From positions 1-64,000 of the forward strand of contig NZ_LMGI01000005.1 in NCBI RefSeq assembly GCF_001427105.1: DNA of 64,000 bases, in the 5' to 3' direction. This document shows positions 1 through 9,073 of this stretch, in pieces (positions within the stretch are counted from its first letter, which is position 1; every line of letters starts with the position of its first letter). The translations under genes and the position numbers were made by a program. The DNA is from Sphingopyxis sp. Root154 (GTDB lineage Bacteria; Pseudomonadota; Alphaproteobacteria; Sphingomonadales; Sphingomonadaceae). Below the pieces are notes generated by a model, which ran no database searches, was not told the DNA's origin, and saw only the letters and a list, made by a program, of their open reading frames with translations.

Positions 1-1
1 G

Positions 2-472
2 CCTATATCGGCCTATATCGGGCTTGGGGCAGGGCATGCTTTTGTCCATCAGGCGATCGCCGACCCGGCGATCCGGCCGGTGATCGAGCGGCTGATGCGC
101 GAGGAAGCGGCCCCGACGATCGACGCGGCGCCGGGACAGGACCTCTCGGCCTATGCCGGCGCCCTGCTCGACCGTTTCGCCAACCCCGCCCTGAACCACC
201 GGCTGATCCAGATCGCGATGGATGGCAGCCAGAAAATCCCGCAACGCTGGCTCGAAACGCTCGCCTGGCATCAGAAACGCGGCGCGCGTTGCCCGGCGCT
301 CGAAACGGCGATCGCCGCATGGATCGCTTTCCTGCGCAGCGACCATCCGCTTGACGATCCGCTCGCGGAGCAGCTCCGCACTGTCGTCGGGGGGGAAAGG
401 GCGATGGAACGGCTGTTCGGCGCGAACGGTCTGCTCCCTTCCGGTTGGCACCCCGAAGACGTCATCGCATAA
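2..472 (+). CDS. Mannitol dehydrogenase / fructuronate reductase family protein, C-terminal part (5' truncated by window)
   Basis: The open frame runs in from the left window edge with no start, so only the last ~156 residues are present. They match the C-terminal helical domain of the mannitol dehydrogenase family (UxuB fructuronate reductase, mannitol and altronate oxidoreductases): an AYIG..AGH segment, then dl.aYa..LldRFaNPaLnH, then QIAMDGSQKIPQRW. The SQKIPQR stretch is the family's best-conserved C-terminal block. UxuB interconverts D-fructuronate and D-mannonate with NAD(H) in the cytoplasm. The convergent neighbour is D-mannonate dehydratase, the next step of the hexuronate pathway, which favours fructuronate reductase over mannitol dehydrogenase. 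The Rossmann domain is outside the window, so the exact substrate cannot be fixed. Confidence 0.85.
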   Translation, partial: PISAYIGLGAGHAFVHQAIADPAIRPVIERLMREEAAPTIDAAPGQDLSAYAGALLDRFANPALNHRLIQIAMDGSQKIPQRWLETLAWHQKRGARCPALETAIAAWIAFLRSDHPLDDPLAEQLRTVVGGERAMERLFGANGLLPSGWHPEDVIA

Positions 473-503
473 CCGCGACGGATCGAGGAAACGGCCCATG
501 CCC

Positions 504-525
504 AGCCGATGCTGATGCATCGGCT
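504..525. terminator. Hairpin between convergent genes
   Basis: Perfect 9-bp stem AGCCGATGC / GCATCGGCT with a TGAT loop, placed between the stop of the uxuB-like gene and the stop of manD. There is no T-run, so it may be a weak bidirectional terminator or an mRNA 3'-end stabiliser. Confidence 0.45.
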
Positions 526-549
526 CGAGCTGGAATGCCTCAAGACAGC

Positions 550-1758
550 TCACCAGTTGAACATCGTCCCGTCTTCGAGCCGGGCGACGGGCAGATAGGC
601 GGGCTGATAGGGATATTTTGCCGCCTGCTTCTCGTCGATGTCGACCCCATGCCCCGGGGCGTCGCCTGCATACATATATCCCTGCTCGAAACGGTAGCTG
701 TGCGGGAAGACTTCGTCGGTCTCGGGCGTGTGGCGCATATATTCCTGGATCCCGAAATTGGGGACCCATGTGTCGAAGTGGAGCGCCGCGCCCATGCACA
801 CGGGCGACAGGTCGGTCGCGCCATGGCTGCCGGTCTTGATCTGATAGATCGCGGCCAGGTCGGCGATCCGCCGTAAATGCGTGATGCCGCCGGCGTGAAC
901 CACGGTCGCGCGGATATAGTCGATCAGCTGGTTCTGGATCAGCTCCTTGCAGTCCCAGATCGTGTTGAAAATCTCTCCGACGGCCAGCGGGGTCGTCGTA
1001 TGCTGGCGAATGAGTTTGAACGCTTCCTGATTTTCCGCCGGGGTCGCATCTTCGAGCCAGAATAGCTTCGCGGGCTCCAGCGCCTTGCCGAGCTGGGCGG
1101 CTTCGATGGGGGTCATCCGATGATGGCCGTCATGGAGCAGGTGATGCTCGAAACCATAGGTATCGCGGATTTTTTCGAACAATTTGGGGATGTGATCGAG
1201 ATATTTCTTCGTATCCCAGATCGTCAGCGACGGAAGCGCGGCGTCGGCTGGCTCATAGAAGAGCTTGCCGCGGCCGACACCATAGGCGTCCTTGATGCCC
1301 GGTACCCCCGATTGCGCGCGAATGGCCTTATATCCCAAGTCGATATACTGGCCGACGGCGTCGACGGTTTCGGCGATGTCGGCGCCATTGGCATGGCCAT
1401 AGACCATCACGCCGTCGCGGCTCTTTCCGCCGAGCAGGTCGTAGATCGGCATGCCCGCCATCTTTCCCTTGATATCCCAAAGCGCCGTGTCGACCGCCGC
1501 GATCGCCGACATGGTGACAGGGCCGCGCCGCCAATAGGCGCCGCGATAGAGATACTGCCAGATATCCTCGATCCGGCGCGGGTCCATCCCGATCAGGCAA
1601 GGGATGACATGGTCTTCGAGATAGGAAACGACCGAGAGCTCGCGCCCGTTCAGCGTCGCATCGCCGATTCCGAAAACCCCCTGATCGGTCTCGATCTTCA
1701 AGGTAACGAAATTACGCCCCGGACATGTCACGATGACGCGGGCAGACTGGATCTTCAT
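550..1758 (-). CDS. manD: D-mannonate dehydratase (enolase superfamily, ManD family)
   Basis: 402 residues, the usual ManD length. ManD dehydrates D-mannonate to 2-keto-3-deoxy-D-gluconate in the cytoplasm, the step that follows fructuronate reductase in hexuronate catabolism. The catalytic set described for the Novosphingobium enzyme sits at the same numbers: Tyr159, metal ligands Asp210, Glu236 and Glu262, and His212 in the LLHDGHH segment. The N-terminal CPGRNFVTLKIETDQGVFGIGD and C-terminal PAYLPVARLEDGTMFNW blocks are also typical. This enolase-superfamily enzyme is unrelated to UxuA but does the same reaction. The gene lies 219 bp downstream of a same-strand TonB receptor, and the gap carries a UxuR-like palindrome. 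RspA-type relatives exist, but the full active site makes ManD the clear call. Confidence 0.95.
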   Translation of the reverse strand: MKIQSARVIVTCPGRNFVTLKIETDQGVFGIGDATLNGRELSVVSYLEDHVIPCLIGMDPRRIEDIWQYLYRGAYWRRGPVTMSAIAAVDTALWDIKGKMAGMPIYDLLGGKSRDGVMVYGHANGADIAETVDAVGQYIDLGYKAIRAQSGVPGIKDAYGVGRGKLFYEPADAALPSLTIWDTKKYLDHIPKLFEKIRDTYGFEHHLLHDGHHRMTPIEAAQLGKALEPAKLFWLEDATPAENQEAFKLIRQHTTTPLAVGEIFNTIWDCKELIQNQLIDYIRATVVHAGGITHLRRIADLAAIYQIKTGSHGATDLSPVCMGAALHFDTWVPNFGIQEYMRHTPETDEVFPHSYRFEQGYMYAGDAPGHGVDIDEKQAAKYPYQPAYLPVARLEDGTMFNW

Positions 1759-1837
1759 GCTATTTTCCTGTTCTCGTTACGTGGAGCCGATCGGCTGCTC
1801 CCGTTGTTCATAGCATCTGCCTTACCATTTTCAATAA

Positions 1838-1854
1838 AATTGGTAATACCAATT
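1838..1854. promoter_or_regulatory. UxuR/ExuR-like (GntR family) operator upstream of manD
   Basis: AATTGGTA-A-TACCAATT is a perfect 8-bp inverted repeat around one base. It closely resembles the enterobacterial UxuR/ExuR operator (AAATTGGTATACCAATTT), apart from one extra central base. It lies about 80 bp upstream of the manD start. A 10-mer TGCCTTACCA at 1818-1827 just beside it recurs at 5092-5101 upstream of the TonB receptor. No GntR regulator gene is in the window, so the binding protein is inferred. Confidence 0.6.
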
Positions 1855-1977
1855 GTGACAATTAATGGACCGGTTTTAACCTGCTTTCCGGTGCGCACCG
1901 AGACGGTCGCCGCCCGCAACATATCGCCGCGAGCATGATCGGAAAACCGACCGATGCTCGCGGCGACAGGGAGAAGC

Positions 1978-4977
1978 TCAGAACTGGAAATTGACTGCCA
2001 GGCTGAACGTGCGGCCGAAATAGGAGGTGTAGAGCGGGTCTTTCCGCGTGGTGTCGGTGTAGAGACGGTTGGTCTCGTTGGTGATGTTCGATACCTCGGC
2101 GATGAGCTTGATATTGTCGTTGATGTTGTAGGAGGCCGAGGCATCGACGAAGATCGAGCTCGCATTGACGTTCGCGTCGCTGTCGGTCGGGCCCGGGACG
2201 CCGGTGAGGAAGGCCGCCCGGTAGTTAATCGTCGACCGGACGCTGAACTTGTCGTCCTCATAATAGAGCGTGGCGCTGGCGGTTTCCGGCGAGAGGCCGA
2301 CAAGAGGCGCCCTGCGCGTGAGGGTCGGCGAGATGATGTAATTGATGCTCGAGCGCACGCGCGTGAAGTTGGCGAGCAAGCCGAAATTGCTGAGCGCCCC
2401 CGGCAGGAAAGTAAACGGCAGCTGGAGGTTCGCCTCGAACCCGCGCAGCGGCCCGCCGTCGGTGTTGTTGCTGCGCGTCACGCTGAACAGTTCGTCGGGC
2501 GTGATGCCCGTGCCCGTGCCCTCGAGCAGCGACAGCGGAAGCCCGAGATCGCGGAACGGCACCAGCTGGTTGGTATTCTGGATATAGGTCTCGATATTCT
2601 TGTAGAAATAGGCGACCGACAGCAGTGAACCGGGCGCGAAATACCATTCGAGCGCGGCGTCGACCGTGTTCGCCCGGATCGGATCGAGATAGGGGTTGGT
2701 GATCGAGGCGGTGCGGATCACGATGTTCGCGCTGCCGCTGGGGATCAATTGCCCATAGGACGGGCGCGACATCACGCGCGCTGCCGAGAAGCGGGCGATA
2801 AGGTCGGGCGTGACGTCGAGCGCGACGTTTATCGACGGCAGCCAGTCATCGTAGCTACGCTCCACCGTCGAGATTACATATCGCGTCGGATAGGGCGATC
2901 CGGCTGGCGCAGCGGTAGGGATCGGCCCGTAAGTGTCGAAGCTGGTACGGACATAGCGAACGCCGGCATCGCCGCGCAGCGCGAATGGCAAGACGTCTTC
3001 GGTGTCGAACTTCACCATGGCGTAGCCCGACGTGTATTTCTCTTCGACCCCGCCATAGGTGCCCTTGGCGCACTCCAGGTTGCAATATTGATAGCTGCTG
3101 AAGTTCACCGCCTCGCGGAACTTGTCCGGATCGATCGCAAGGAAATCCTGCATCTGGCCGTTCAGATTCTTGCCGATCCCTTTCGTCACGAAGGTGATGT
3201 CGGCGAGCGACACGCCTGCGGGGAGCATCTGCGGCAACGACTGGGCGGGGATCAACTGCCGCTCGCGCGCGGTATATTTGTTGGTGCGATACTGGCCACC
3301 CACCTGAACGGTGAAGTTCGGGGCGGCCTCCCACTCGGCGTTTAATTCGAAGGTCTTGCTGACGATCGTGTTTTTACGGATGAAGCTCGAAATCTGTCCG
3401 CGCTGCGTGCCGTCGGCCAGCGGTGGGCCAAACAGGAAATTGGCCGGATTGGTCAGGTCGATGCCGTAACCGATCTTCGGGACGTCCGGATTGTCGCGGA
3501 AGTCGATCGAGAAATTATCGGTGTCGTTCGAATCCATCGCGACCTGGAGGCGGTCGACGTTCAATTTGGAATCGTTGACGCCGGCCAGGCCGAAGACGCG
3601 GAACGTGTCGGAGAAGCGATGGTCGAAGTTGAGGTTCACCTGGCGGAAGGTCGAGGTGAAGCGCTCGTCCTGCATTTCCGATCGCAGGTCCACGCCGTCC
3701 CACAGGCCATGGATCAGCGACCCGTTGTCGTCGACTTCGATGTCGCGGATCGACATCATCGGCTGGCCGTTGTTCGAGGCGGTGCGGCCCATCGAGCGCG
3801 CATCGAGCATCGTGTCGAGACGATTGACCTTGAAGCGCGAATACAGGCCGTCGAGCGAGATATCGGTGTCGTCGGTGGGTTTCCATTGCAGCGTCAGCGA
3901 CCCGGCCATACGCTCCTGATTCTGGCTGCCCTTCACCGGACGGGGCAGGCGAGGCAGGAAAACCCCGCCACCCGGGCGGCCCGACACACCCGTGCGGCTC
4001 ATGATATAATCATAGGCTTCCTTGGTGCTGGTGCGGGGGTTGCCGGCGCTGCAGTTGTTGGCGTCGGCGCCGACCGGGGTGCCGCCATTGGCATAGCCCG
4101 GCGCGGGGCTGTTCACCGGTACGCCGCCATAGGTGTAGCCGACAGGCGTACAAAAGGGGAAGATGATGCCGCCCTGCGACTGCCCGGCGACGTAGGATGG
4201 CAGGATGTCGACCGCCGAATAGGCATATTCGTCGATGTGACGCTTCGAATAGGCGAGGCTGGCGAGCACGCCGAATGTGTCGCCGAACTGCTTGGAAACG
4301 AGTGCGGACAGCCGCGGATCGGCCTTCTTGCTGATGTCGTTATAGATTCCGCGCGCCGTGCCCGAGAAGACAAAGTCCTCCTTCTGGTCGAACGGCCGGG
4401 GCGCGCGCAGGTCAACCGTCGCGCCGAGCGAGCCTTCCTCAACGTCGGCGGAGGTCGTCTTGCGGACCGAAAGCGCGGAGAAGATTTCGGTCGGGAAGGT
4501 CACGAAGTCGAACGAGCGGCCCGTGGCGACGCCGCCGCGGATGTCGCTGCCGCTGACCTGCGATGTGCCCTCCATCCCGTTGATCCGCACGCGGGTGAAT
4601 TGCGCGCCGAGACCGCGAACCGAGATATTGCGCCCCTCGCCGCCATCGCCGCGCGACAAGGCGACGCCGGGAATACGCTGCATCGATTCGGCGAGGTTGG
4701 AATCGGGAAACTTGCCGATGTCTTCGGAGACGATGCTGTCGACCGCGGCGGTTTCCTGCCGCTTCAGGTTCAGCGCGCTATTTAGCGAGCCACGGAAACC
4801 GGTCACGATGATCTCTTGCGTGTCGGCTTGGGGAGATTCGGTGTTGTCGCCTGTCGGGCTGGCTTGTTCGGCCGGTGCCTGCGTAGCCGTCTGGCCATGG
4901 GCTGGCGACATGATCAGCAGGCTCATCAGACTCGTTGAAATAAGCAGGTGGCGCCTGCTGCAGCTCTCGCGACTCAT
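1978..4977 (-). CDS. TonB-dependent receptor, Xanthomonas/Caulobacter carbohydrate type
   Basis: 999 residues from the ATG at 4977, which has a strong AAGGGAG ribosome site; the longer upstream frame lacks one and would bury the signal peptide. The order is an N-terminal signal (residues ~1-40, ending near SPAHGQ), a TonB box-like QEIIVTG, a plug with DIGKFPDSNLAESMQRIPGV and GGEGRNISVRGLG typical of this receptor subfamily, then a 22-strand barrel ending in the outer-membrane signature NFQF. Receptors of this type import oligosaccharides across the outer membrane. Its position just upstream of manD, with GntR-type sites before both genes, suggests a uronate-containing oligomer as substrate (inference). 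Confidence 0.9.
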   Translation of the reverse strand: MSRESCSRRHLLISTSLMSLLIMSPAHGQTATQAPAEQASPTGDNTESPQADTQEIIVTGFRGSLNSALNLKRQETAAVDSIVSEDIGKFPDSNLAESMQRIPGVALSRGDGGEGRNISVRGLGAQFTRVRINGMEGTSQVSGSDIRGGVATGRSFDFVTFPTEIFSALSVRKTTSADVEEGSLGATVDLRAPRPFDQKEDFVFSGTARGIYNDISKKADPRLSALVSKQFGDTFGVLASLAYSKRHIDEYAYSAVDILPSYVAGQSQGGIIFPFCTPVGYTYGGVPVNSPAPGYANGGTPVGADANNCSAGNPRTSTKEAYDYIMSRTGVSGRPGGGVFLPRLPRPVKGSQNQERMAGSLTLQWKPTDDTDISLDGLYSRFKVNRLDTMLDARSMGRTASNNGQPMMSIRDIEVDDNGSLIHGLWDGVDLRSEMQDERFTSTFRQVNLNFDHRFSDTFRVFGLAGVNDSKLNVDRLQVAMDSNDTDNFSIDFRDNPDVPKIGYGIDLTNPANFLFGPPLADGTQRGQISSFIRKNTIVSKTFELNAEWEAAPNFTVQVGGQYRTNKYTARERQLIPAQSLPQMLPAGVSLADITFVTKGIGKNLNGQMQDFLAIDPDKFREAVNFSSYQYCNLECAKGTYGGVEEKYTSGYAMVKFDTEDVLPFALRGDAGVRYVRTSFDTYGPIPTAAPAGSPYPTRYVISTVERSYDDWLPSINVALDVTPDLIARFSAARVMSRPSYGQLIPSGSANIVIRTASITNPYLDPIRANTVDAALEWYFAPGSLLSVAYFYKNIETYIQNTNQLVPFRDLGLPLSLLEGTGTGITPDELFSVTRSNNTDGGPLRGFEANLQLPFTFLPGALSNFGLLANFTRVRSSINYIISPTLTRRAPLVGLSPETASATLYYEDDKFSVRSTINYRAAFLTGVPGPTDSDANVNASSIFVDASASYNINDNIKLIAEVSNITNETNRLYTDTTRKDPLYTSYFGRTFSLAVNFQF

Positions 4978-5076
4978 TCTTCTCTCCCTTCGGCCTGCAC
5001 CAAGATCCGTCGCCCTTTTGTAATCAGGGCGACCGATTTGACGTCGTGTGTCCTGTTGCCGGATAGACTTGTCAGT

Positions 5077-5188
5077 CCAATTTGGCAATAGTGCCTTACC
5101 AATTATCGGAATGACAGGGATTGTGCGCAGATTTCGCACATATATGCGGCCGTCATCGCGCATTCGGAGTATTTGGTCAGGCCAATAT
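5077..5188. promoter_or_regulatory. Regulatory region of the uronate TonB receptor with GntR-type half-sites
   Basis: The gap 4978-5281 holds no gene. It contains CCAA-T-TTGG (5077-5085), TGCCTTACCAATT (5092-5104; its first ten bases also occur before manD at 1818-1827) and TTGGTCAGGCCAA (about 5173-5185). The last is close to the FadR-subfamily GntR core TGGTCnGACCA. Together with the perfect palindrome before manD this suggests one GntR-family regulator acting on both units. No clear -35/-10 pair was picked out. Confidence 0.45.
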
Positions 5189-5281
5189 CGGCCCCGCGGA
5201 ACAGGCCGGCCCGCATTAACGTGAGGCCTCCATGATGCCGTGCGTCATCGGCGCTTCCCTCTCTTCAGAGGGGAGGAGGCA

Positions 5282-6676
5282 TTAGCGCTCCCGCGCCGCC
5301 GTCGCCCGGATCTCGTCGATCGGGCTCAGCAGGTAGGAGGCGAGCGAGCGGCGGCCGGTGCGGATGTCGGCGGTGACCGCCATGCCGGGGGTGAGAGGGA
5401 TCGCCCTGCCATCGCGCACGATCGTCGCGCGGTCCAGCGTCACCCGCGCGGTGTAGATGAGGCCGCGCTTCTCATCCTGCACCGCGTCCGAGCTGATCTG
5501 CTCGAGCCGACCCGGCACCGCGCCGTAGCGCGTGAAGGAAAAGGCCTCGACCTTCAGCGCGACCGGTTGGCCGGCGCGGACGAAGCCGACATCCTTGTTG
5601 GCGATCGCCACTTCGGCGACGAGCTTCCCGCGCGCAGGCACGATCACCATGATCGGCTTGGCCGCCTCGACGACGCCGCCGACGGTGTGGACGGCGAGCT
5701 GCGTGACCGTGCCGTCGACGGGGCTGACGAGGCGCTGGAGGCTGCCGCGTTTCGTCGCCTTGGTCAGCTCCTCCTTGCGCAGCCGCGCGTCGCTCTCGGC
5801 CTTGGCGAGATCGGCGAGGATGCGCGCGCGCGCTTCGGCGGTGGATTGGCTCGAATGGCCGCCGGCCACCGCGATCTGCGCTTCGGCCTTGCGTGCGGTG
5901 GCGAGCGCGGCGTCGCGGTCGCGCGCGGCGACGAGGCGCTGGCGGCGCATTTCGATCACGCGCAGTTTCGAGACATAGCCTTTCTCCAGCAGCGTCTCGT
6001 TGGCGGCGATCTGCTCGTCGAGCAGCGGCAGGGTCTCGGTGAGCTTGTCCGCCTGGATCTGCGCTTCGGCCCGGGCCGCGCGGGCGGATTCGGTGTCGGC
6101 GGCATGCGTCTGACTGCCCGCCCGGATCTCGGCGAGCTGAGCGCGGGCGAGCGCGATCTGGGTGGCGGCGACGTCGGCCGTGGTTCCGGCGGGCGGGGTA
6201 AAGCGCAGACCCTGGCCGTCGAGCGCGGACAGTATGGCGCGCAGCCGCGCGGCGTCGAGCACGGCGGTCTCCAGCGCTTTGCCGGCCTGCGCCGTGTCGG
6301 CATCCGAGACGGTGGGATCGAGCTCGACCAGCGGCTGACCGGCGCGGACGCGCTGGCCGTCGCGGACCAAGATGGCGTGGACGATCCCTGCCGCGCCGGG
6401 CTGGATCAGCTTGACGTCGTTGGCGGGGATCAGCTTGCCCGGCGCCGAGGCGACGACGTCGACCCGGCCAAGCACCAGCCAGAGCAGGGCAACGGTAAGC
6501 AGGCCGAGCAATAGCCAGGCGGTGATCCGCGCGGTCGGCGACACGGGGCGCTCGACCACTTCGAGCGCGGCGGGAAGGAAATCGGCTTCCTCGGTGCGCA
6601 ATACCCCGCGCGATCGCGCGCGTTCATTGTCGAGCGCGTCGCGAACGGCCGTCCAGTGACGCGTGATCGCGTTCAT
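5282..6676 (-). CDS. Type I secretion periplasmic adaptor (HlyD family)
   Basis: 464 residues. A short cytoplasmic N-terminus is followed by one membrane segment at about residues 50-72 (ITAWLLLGLLTVALLWLVLG), a biotinyl-lipoyl-like motif (GKLIPANDVKLIQPGAAGIV), a long Ala/Glu/Arg-rich coiled-coil hairpin (~110-310) and the closing lipoyl/beta-barrel half (RLVSPVDGTVTQL). The C-terminal LTPGMAVTADIRTGRRSLASYLLSPI is the HlyD/PrtE family signature. It links the inner-membrane ABC exporter to an outer-membrane channel. Its start overlaps the ABC gene stop by ATGA, so the two are translationally coupled. No outer-membrane partner lies beside it; the NodT-type factor at 59.9 kb belongs to a different operon. 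Confidence 0.93.
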   Translation of the reverse strand: MNAITRHWTAVRDALDNERARSRGVLRTEEADFLPAALEVVERPVSPTARITAWLLLGLLTVALLWLVLGRVDVVASAPGKLIPANDVKLIQPGAAGIVHAILVRDGQRVRAGQPLVELDPTVSDADTAQAGKALETAVLDAARLRAILSALDGQGLRFTPPAGTTADVAATQIALARAQLAEIRAGSQTHAADTESARAARAEAQIQADKLTETLPLLDEQIAANETLLEKGYVSKLRVIEMRRQRLVAARDRDAALATARKAEAQIAVAGGHSSQSTAEARARILADLAKAESDARLRKEELTKATKRGSLQRLVSPVDGTVTQLAVHTVGGVVEAAKPIMVIVPARGKLVAEVAIANKDVGFVRAGQPVALKVEAFSFTRYGAVPGRLEQISSDAVQDEKRGLIYTARVTLDRATIVRDGRAIPLTPGMAVTADIRTGRRSLASYLLSPIDEIRATAARER

Positions 6677-8826
6677 GCCGCCGCCCCCGCCTGAACGCCG
6701 ATCTGGCGGTGATGGAGCGCGGCATAGCGGCCGCCGAGGCGGAGCAGCTCGTCATGCGTGCCGCTTTCGACGATGCGCCCCTTGTCGAGCGTCAGGATAC
6801 GGTCGCACTGGCGGATCGCGGAGAGGCGATGCGCGATGATCAGCACGGTGCGGCCGGCGGCGATCGCCTTGAGGTTGCGCTGGACGATCTCCTCGCTCTC
6901 GGCATCGAGCGCCGAGGTCGCCTCGTCGAGGATCAGGATGCGCGGATTGGTGATCAGCGCGCGGGCGATGGCGAGGCGCTGGCGCTGGCCGCCCGAGAAA
7001 TTGACGCCGCGTTCCTCGACGATCGTGTCATAGCCCCGAGGCAACTCCAGGATGAAGTCGTGCGCGCCGGCGAGGCGGGCGGCGGTCATAACCCGCTCGA
7101 TCGCCATGACGGGATCGGCGAGCGCGATATTCTCGCGGATCGAGCGGTTGAACAATATGTTCTCCTGCAACACCACCCCGATCTGGCGGCGCAGCCAGGC
7201 GGGGTCGATCTGCGCGATGTCGACGCCGTCGATCAGCACGCGGCCGCTTGCGGGCAGATAGAGGCGCTGGAGCAATTTGGTGAGCGTCGACTTGCCCGAG
7301 CCCGAGGCGCCGGCGATGCCGAGCGTGGCGCCGGCGGGCAGATCGAGGTCGATGTCGTCGAGCGTCCAGGGGCCCTCGGCGGTATAGCGGAAGCGGACGG
7401 CCTCGAAGCGGACATGGCCGGCGAGCGCAGGCAAAGCTGTGCGCGATCCGGCGCCGGGCTCGGGGCCGCTATTGAGGATGTCGCCGATCCGCTGGACCGA
7501 GAGGCGGACCTGCTGGAAGTCCTGCCAGAGCTGCGCCATTCGGATGACCGGGCCGGAGACGCGCTGGGCGAACATGTTGAACGCGACCAGCCCGCCGATG
7601 GTCAGCGCGCCGGCGATCACCTGCTGCGCGCCGAAGAACAGGATCGCGGCGAGGCTCAGCTTGGAGATGAGCTGGACCGCCTGGCTGCCCGAATTGCCGA
7701 GGTTGATCACCCGCTGGTTGGCGGCGCTGTACGCGGCGAGCTGGCGCTCCCAGCGGTCCTGCCATTGCGGCTCGACCGCGGCGGCCTTGAGTGTCTGCAT
7801 GCCCGAGACGCTCTCGACGAGCAGCGCGTTGTTCGCGGCGCCGCGCGCGAATTTCTCGTCGAGCCGACGGCGCAAGGGGCCGGTGACGACGAGCGAGACG
7901 ATCACATAAGCGGGGAGGGTGAGCGCGACGATGGCGAAGAGGAGCGGCGAGTACAGCCACATCGCGACGAGGAAGACGATCGTAAACAGCGGATCGACCA
8001 GCACGGTGAGCGAGGCATTGGTCATGAATTCGCGCACCGTCTCCAGCTCGCGGACGCGGGTCACGGTGTCGCCGACGCGGCGATTCTCGAAATAGGCGAG
8101 CGGCAGGCGGAGCAGGTGGCGGAAGAGGCGGCTGCCCAGCTCGACGTCCAATTTCTGGCTGGTCTCCGAATAGAGCCGGGTGCGCAGCCAGCCGAACGCG
8201 ACTTCCCAGAGCGAGACGACCACCAGTCCGATGCTGAGCACCTGCAGCGTTGCCAGGCTGTTGTGCGCCAGCACCTTGTCGACGACATTCTGGAAGAAGA
8301 GTGGCGCGGCGAGGCCGAGCAGGTTGAGCGCGAGGGTGATCAGCAGCACCTCGCCGATCAGCTTTCGGTACTTGACGATCTGGGGAACGAACCAGGTCAT
8401 GTCGAAGGCGGGCGCGGCAACCTGCGCGGCATCACGGGTGGCGATGAGAAGCAGCTCTCCCGACCAACGGGCCTCCAGTTCGGCGCGGTCCCACCGCTCG
8501 ATCGCGACACCGGGGCGCTGGACCGCGACGGCATCCTCGCCGACGCGGCCGATCACGAACCAACCCTCGGCACCGGTGGCCATCGCCGGCATGGGAAGGC
8601 GTCTCAGTCGCTCGAAATCCGCGGTCGTGGCGCGGGCGCGGACGCCTTCGATCCGCTTTGCCAGGCGTAGCATATCGGATGCCGTGACCGGATCGGAATG
8701 GCCCAGGCTGTGGCGCAGCTCGGCCGGGTCCGCGGCTATGCGGTGCATTGCGAGAATTTGGGCGAAGGCGGCGAGCCCGGTGTCCGCGGGCGGCTCCGAC
8801 GTCCCAAGGGACAGGTCCTGCTGCAC
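6673..8826 (-). CDS. Type I secretion ABC exporter with inactive C39-like domain (HlyB/PrtD type)
   Basis: 717 residues from a GTG at 8826 preceded by GGAGA; an upstream ATG at 8958 has no such site. Order: N-terminal C39-like domain (~1-125), six-helix membrane domain (~150-430), nucleotide-binding domain with Walker A GASGSGKST (~505), signature NFSGGQRQR (~609) and Walker B ILILDEATSALD (~630). The peptidase cysteine is missing: the usual ECGxA motif reads DTGLAAF. The domain is therefore a substrate-docking CLD as in HlyB, and the cargo should not be a double-glycine leader peptide. It is divergent from the large RTX gene and is the obvious exporter for both RTX proteins. Confidence 0.92.
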   Translation of the reverse strand: MQQDLSLGTSEPPADTGLAAFAQILAMHRIAADPAELRHSLGHSDPVTASDMLRLAKRIEGVRARATTADFERLRRLPMPAMATGAEGWFVIGRVGEDAVAVQRPGVAIERWDRAELEARWSGELLLIATRDAAQVAAPAFDMTWFVPQIVKYRKLIGEVLLITLALNLLGLAAPLFFQNVVDKVLAHNSLATLQVLSIGLVVVSLWEVAFGWLRTRLYSETSQKLDVELGSRLFRHLLRLPLAYFENRRVGDTVTRVRELETVREFMTNASLTVLVDPLFTIVFLVAMWLYSPLLFAIVALTLPAYVIVSLVVTGPLRRRLDEKFARGAANNALLVESVSGMQTLKAAAVEPQWQDRWERQLAAYSAANQRVINLGNSGSQAVQLISKLSLAAILFFGAQQVIAGALTIGGLVAFNMFAQRVSGPVIRMAQLWQDFQQVRLSVQRIGDILNSGPEPGAGSRTALPALAGHVRFEAVRFRYTAEGPWTLDDIDLDLPAGATLGIAGASGSGKSTLTKLLQRLYLPASGRVLIDGVDIAQIDPAWLRRQIGVVLQENILFNRSIRENIALADPVMAIERVMTAARLAGAHDFILELPRGYDTIVEERGVNFSGGQRQRLAIARALITNPRILILDEATSALDAESEEIVQRNLKAIAAGRTVLIIAHRLSAIRQCDRILTLDKGRIVESGTHDELLRLGGRYAALHHRQIGVQAGAAA

Positions 8827-9073
8827 GGTGGGTCTCCGATCGGATTCTTGAGGCGTTGATAATCTGCGGGGTGCGGCAACGTGAATCGTCCGGCACGAAC
8901 CTTGGTAGCGGCCAAAGCCTGGCGAGCGAAGGCGCCGCGGCTCCGGTCGTCGGAGCAAAGGGGCGATTCGGCTTTCGCAGGTGCAGCATATGGTTGACCC
9001 GGGTGCCGTCGCGGGCTGTTTGGTCGCGATTGCGCGGGGGGTGTCTTTTCAGGCTTATGACGGGAACCTTGCC

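Noticed and set aside
6673..8826. Active C39 peptidase (bacteriocin-type exporter)
   Set aside because: The catalytic cysteine motif is replaced by DTGLAAF and the neighbouring cargo are RTX proteins, so the domain is a docking domain.
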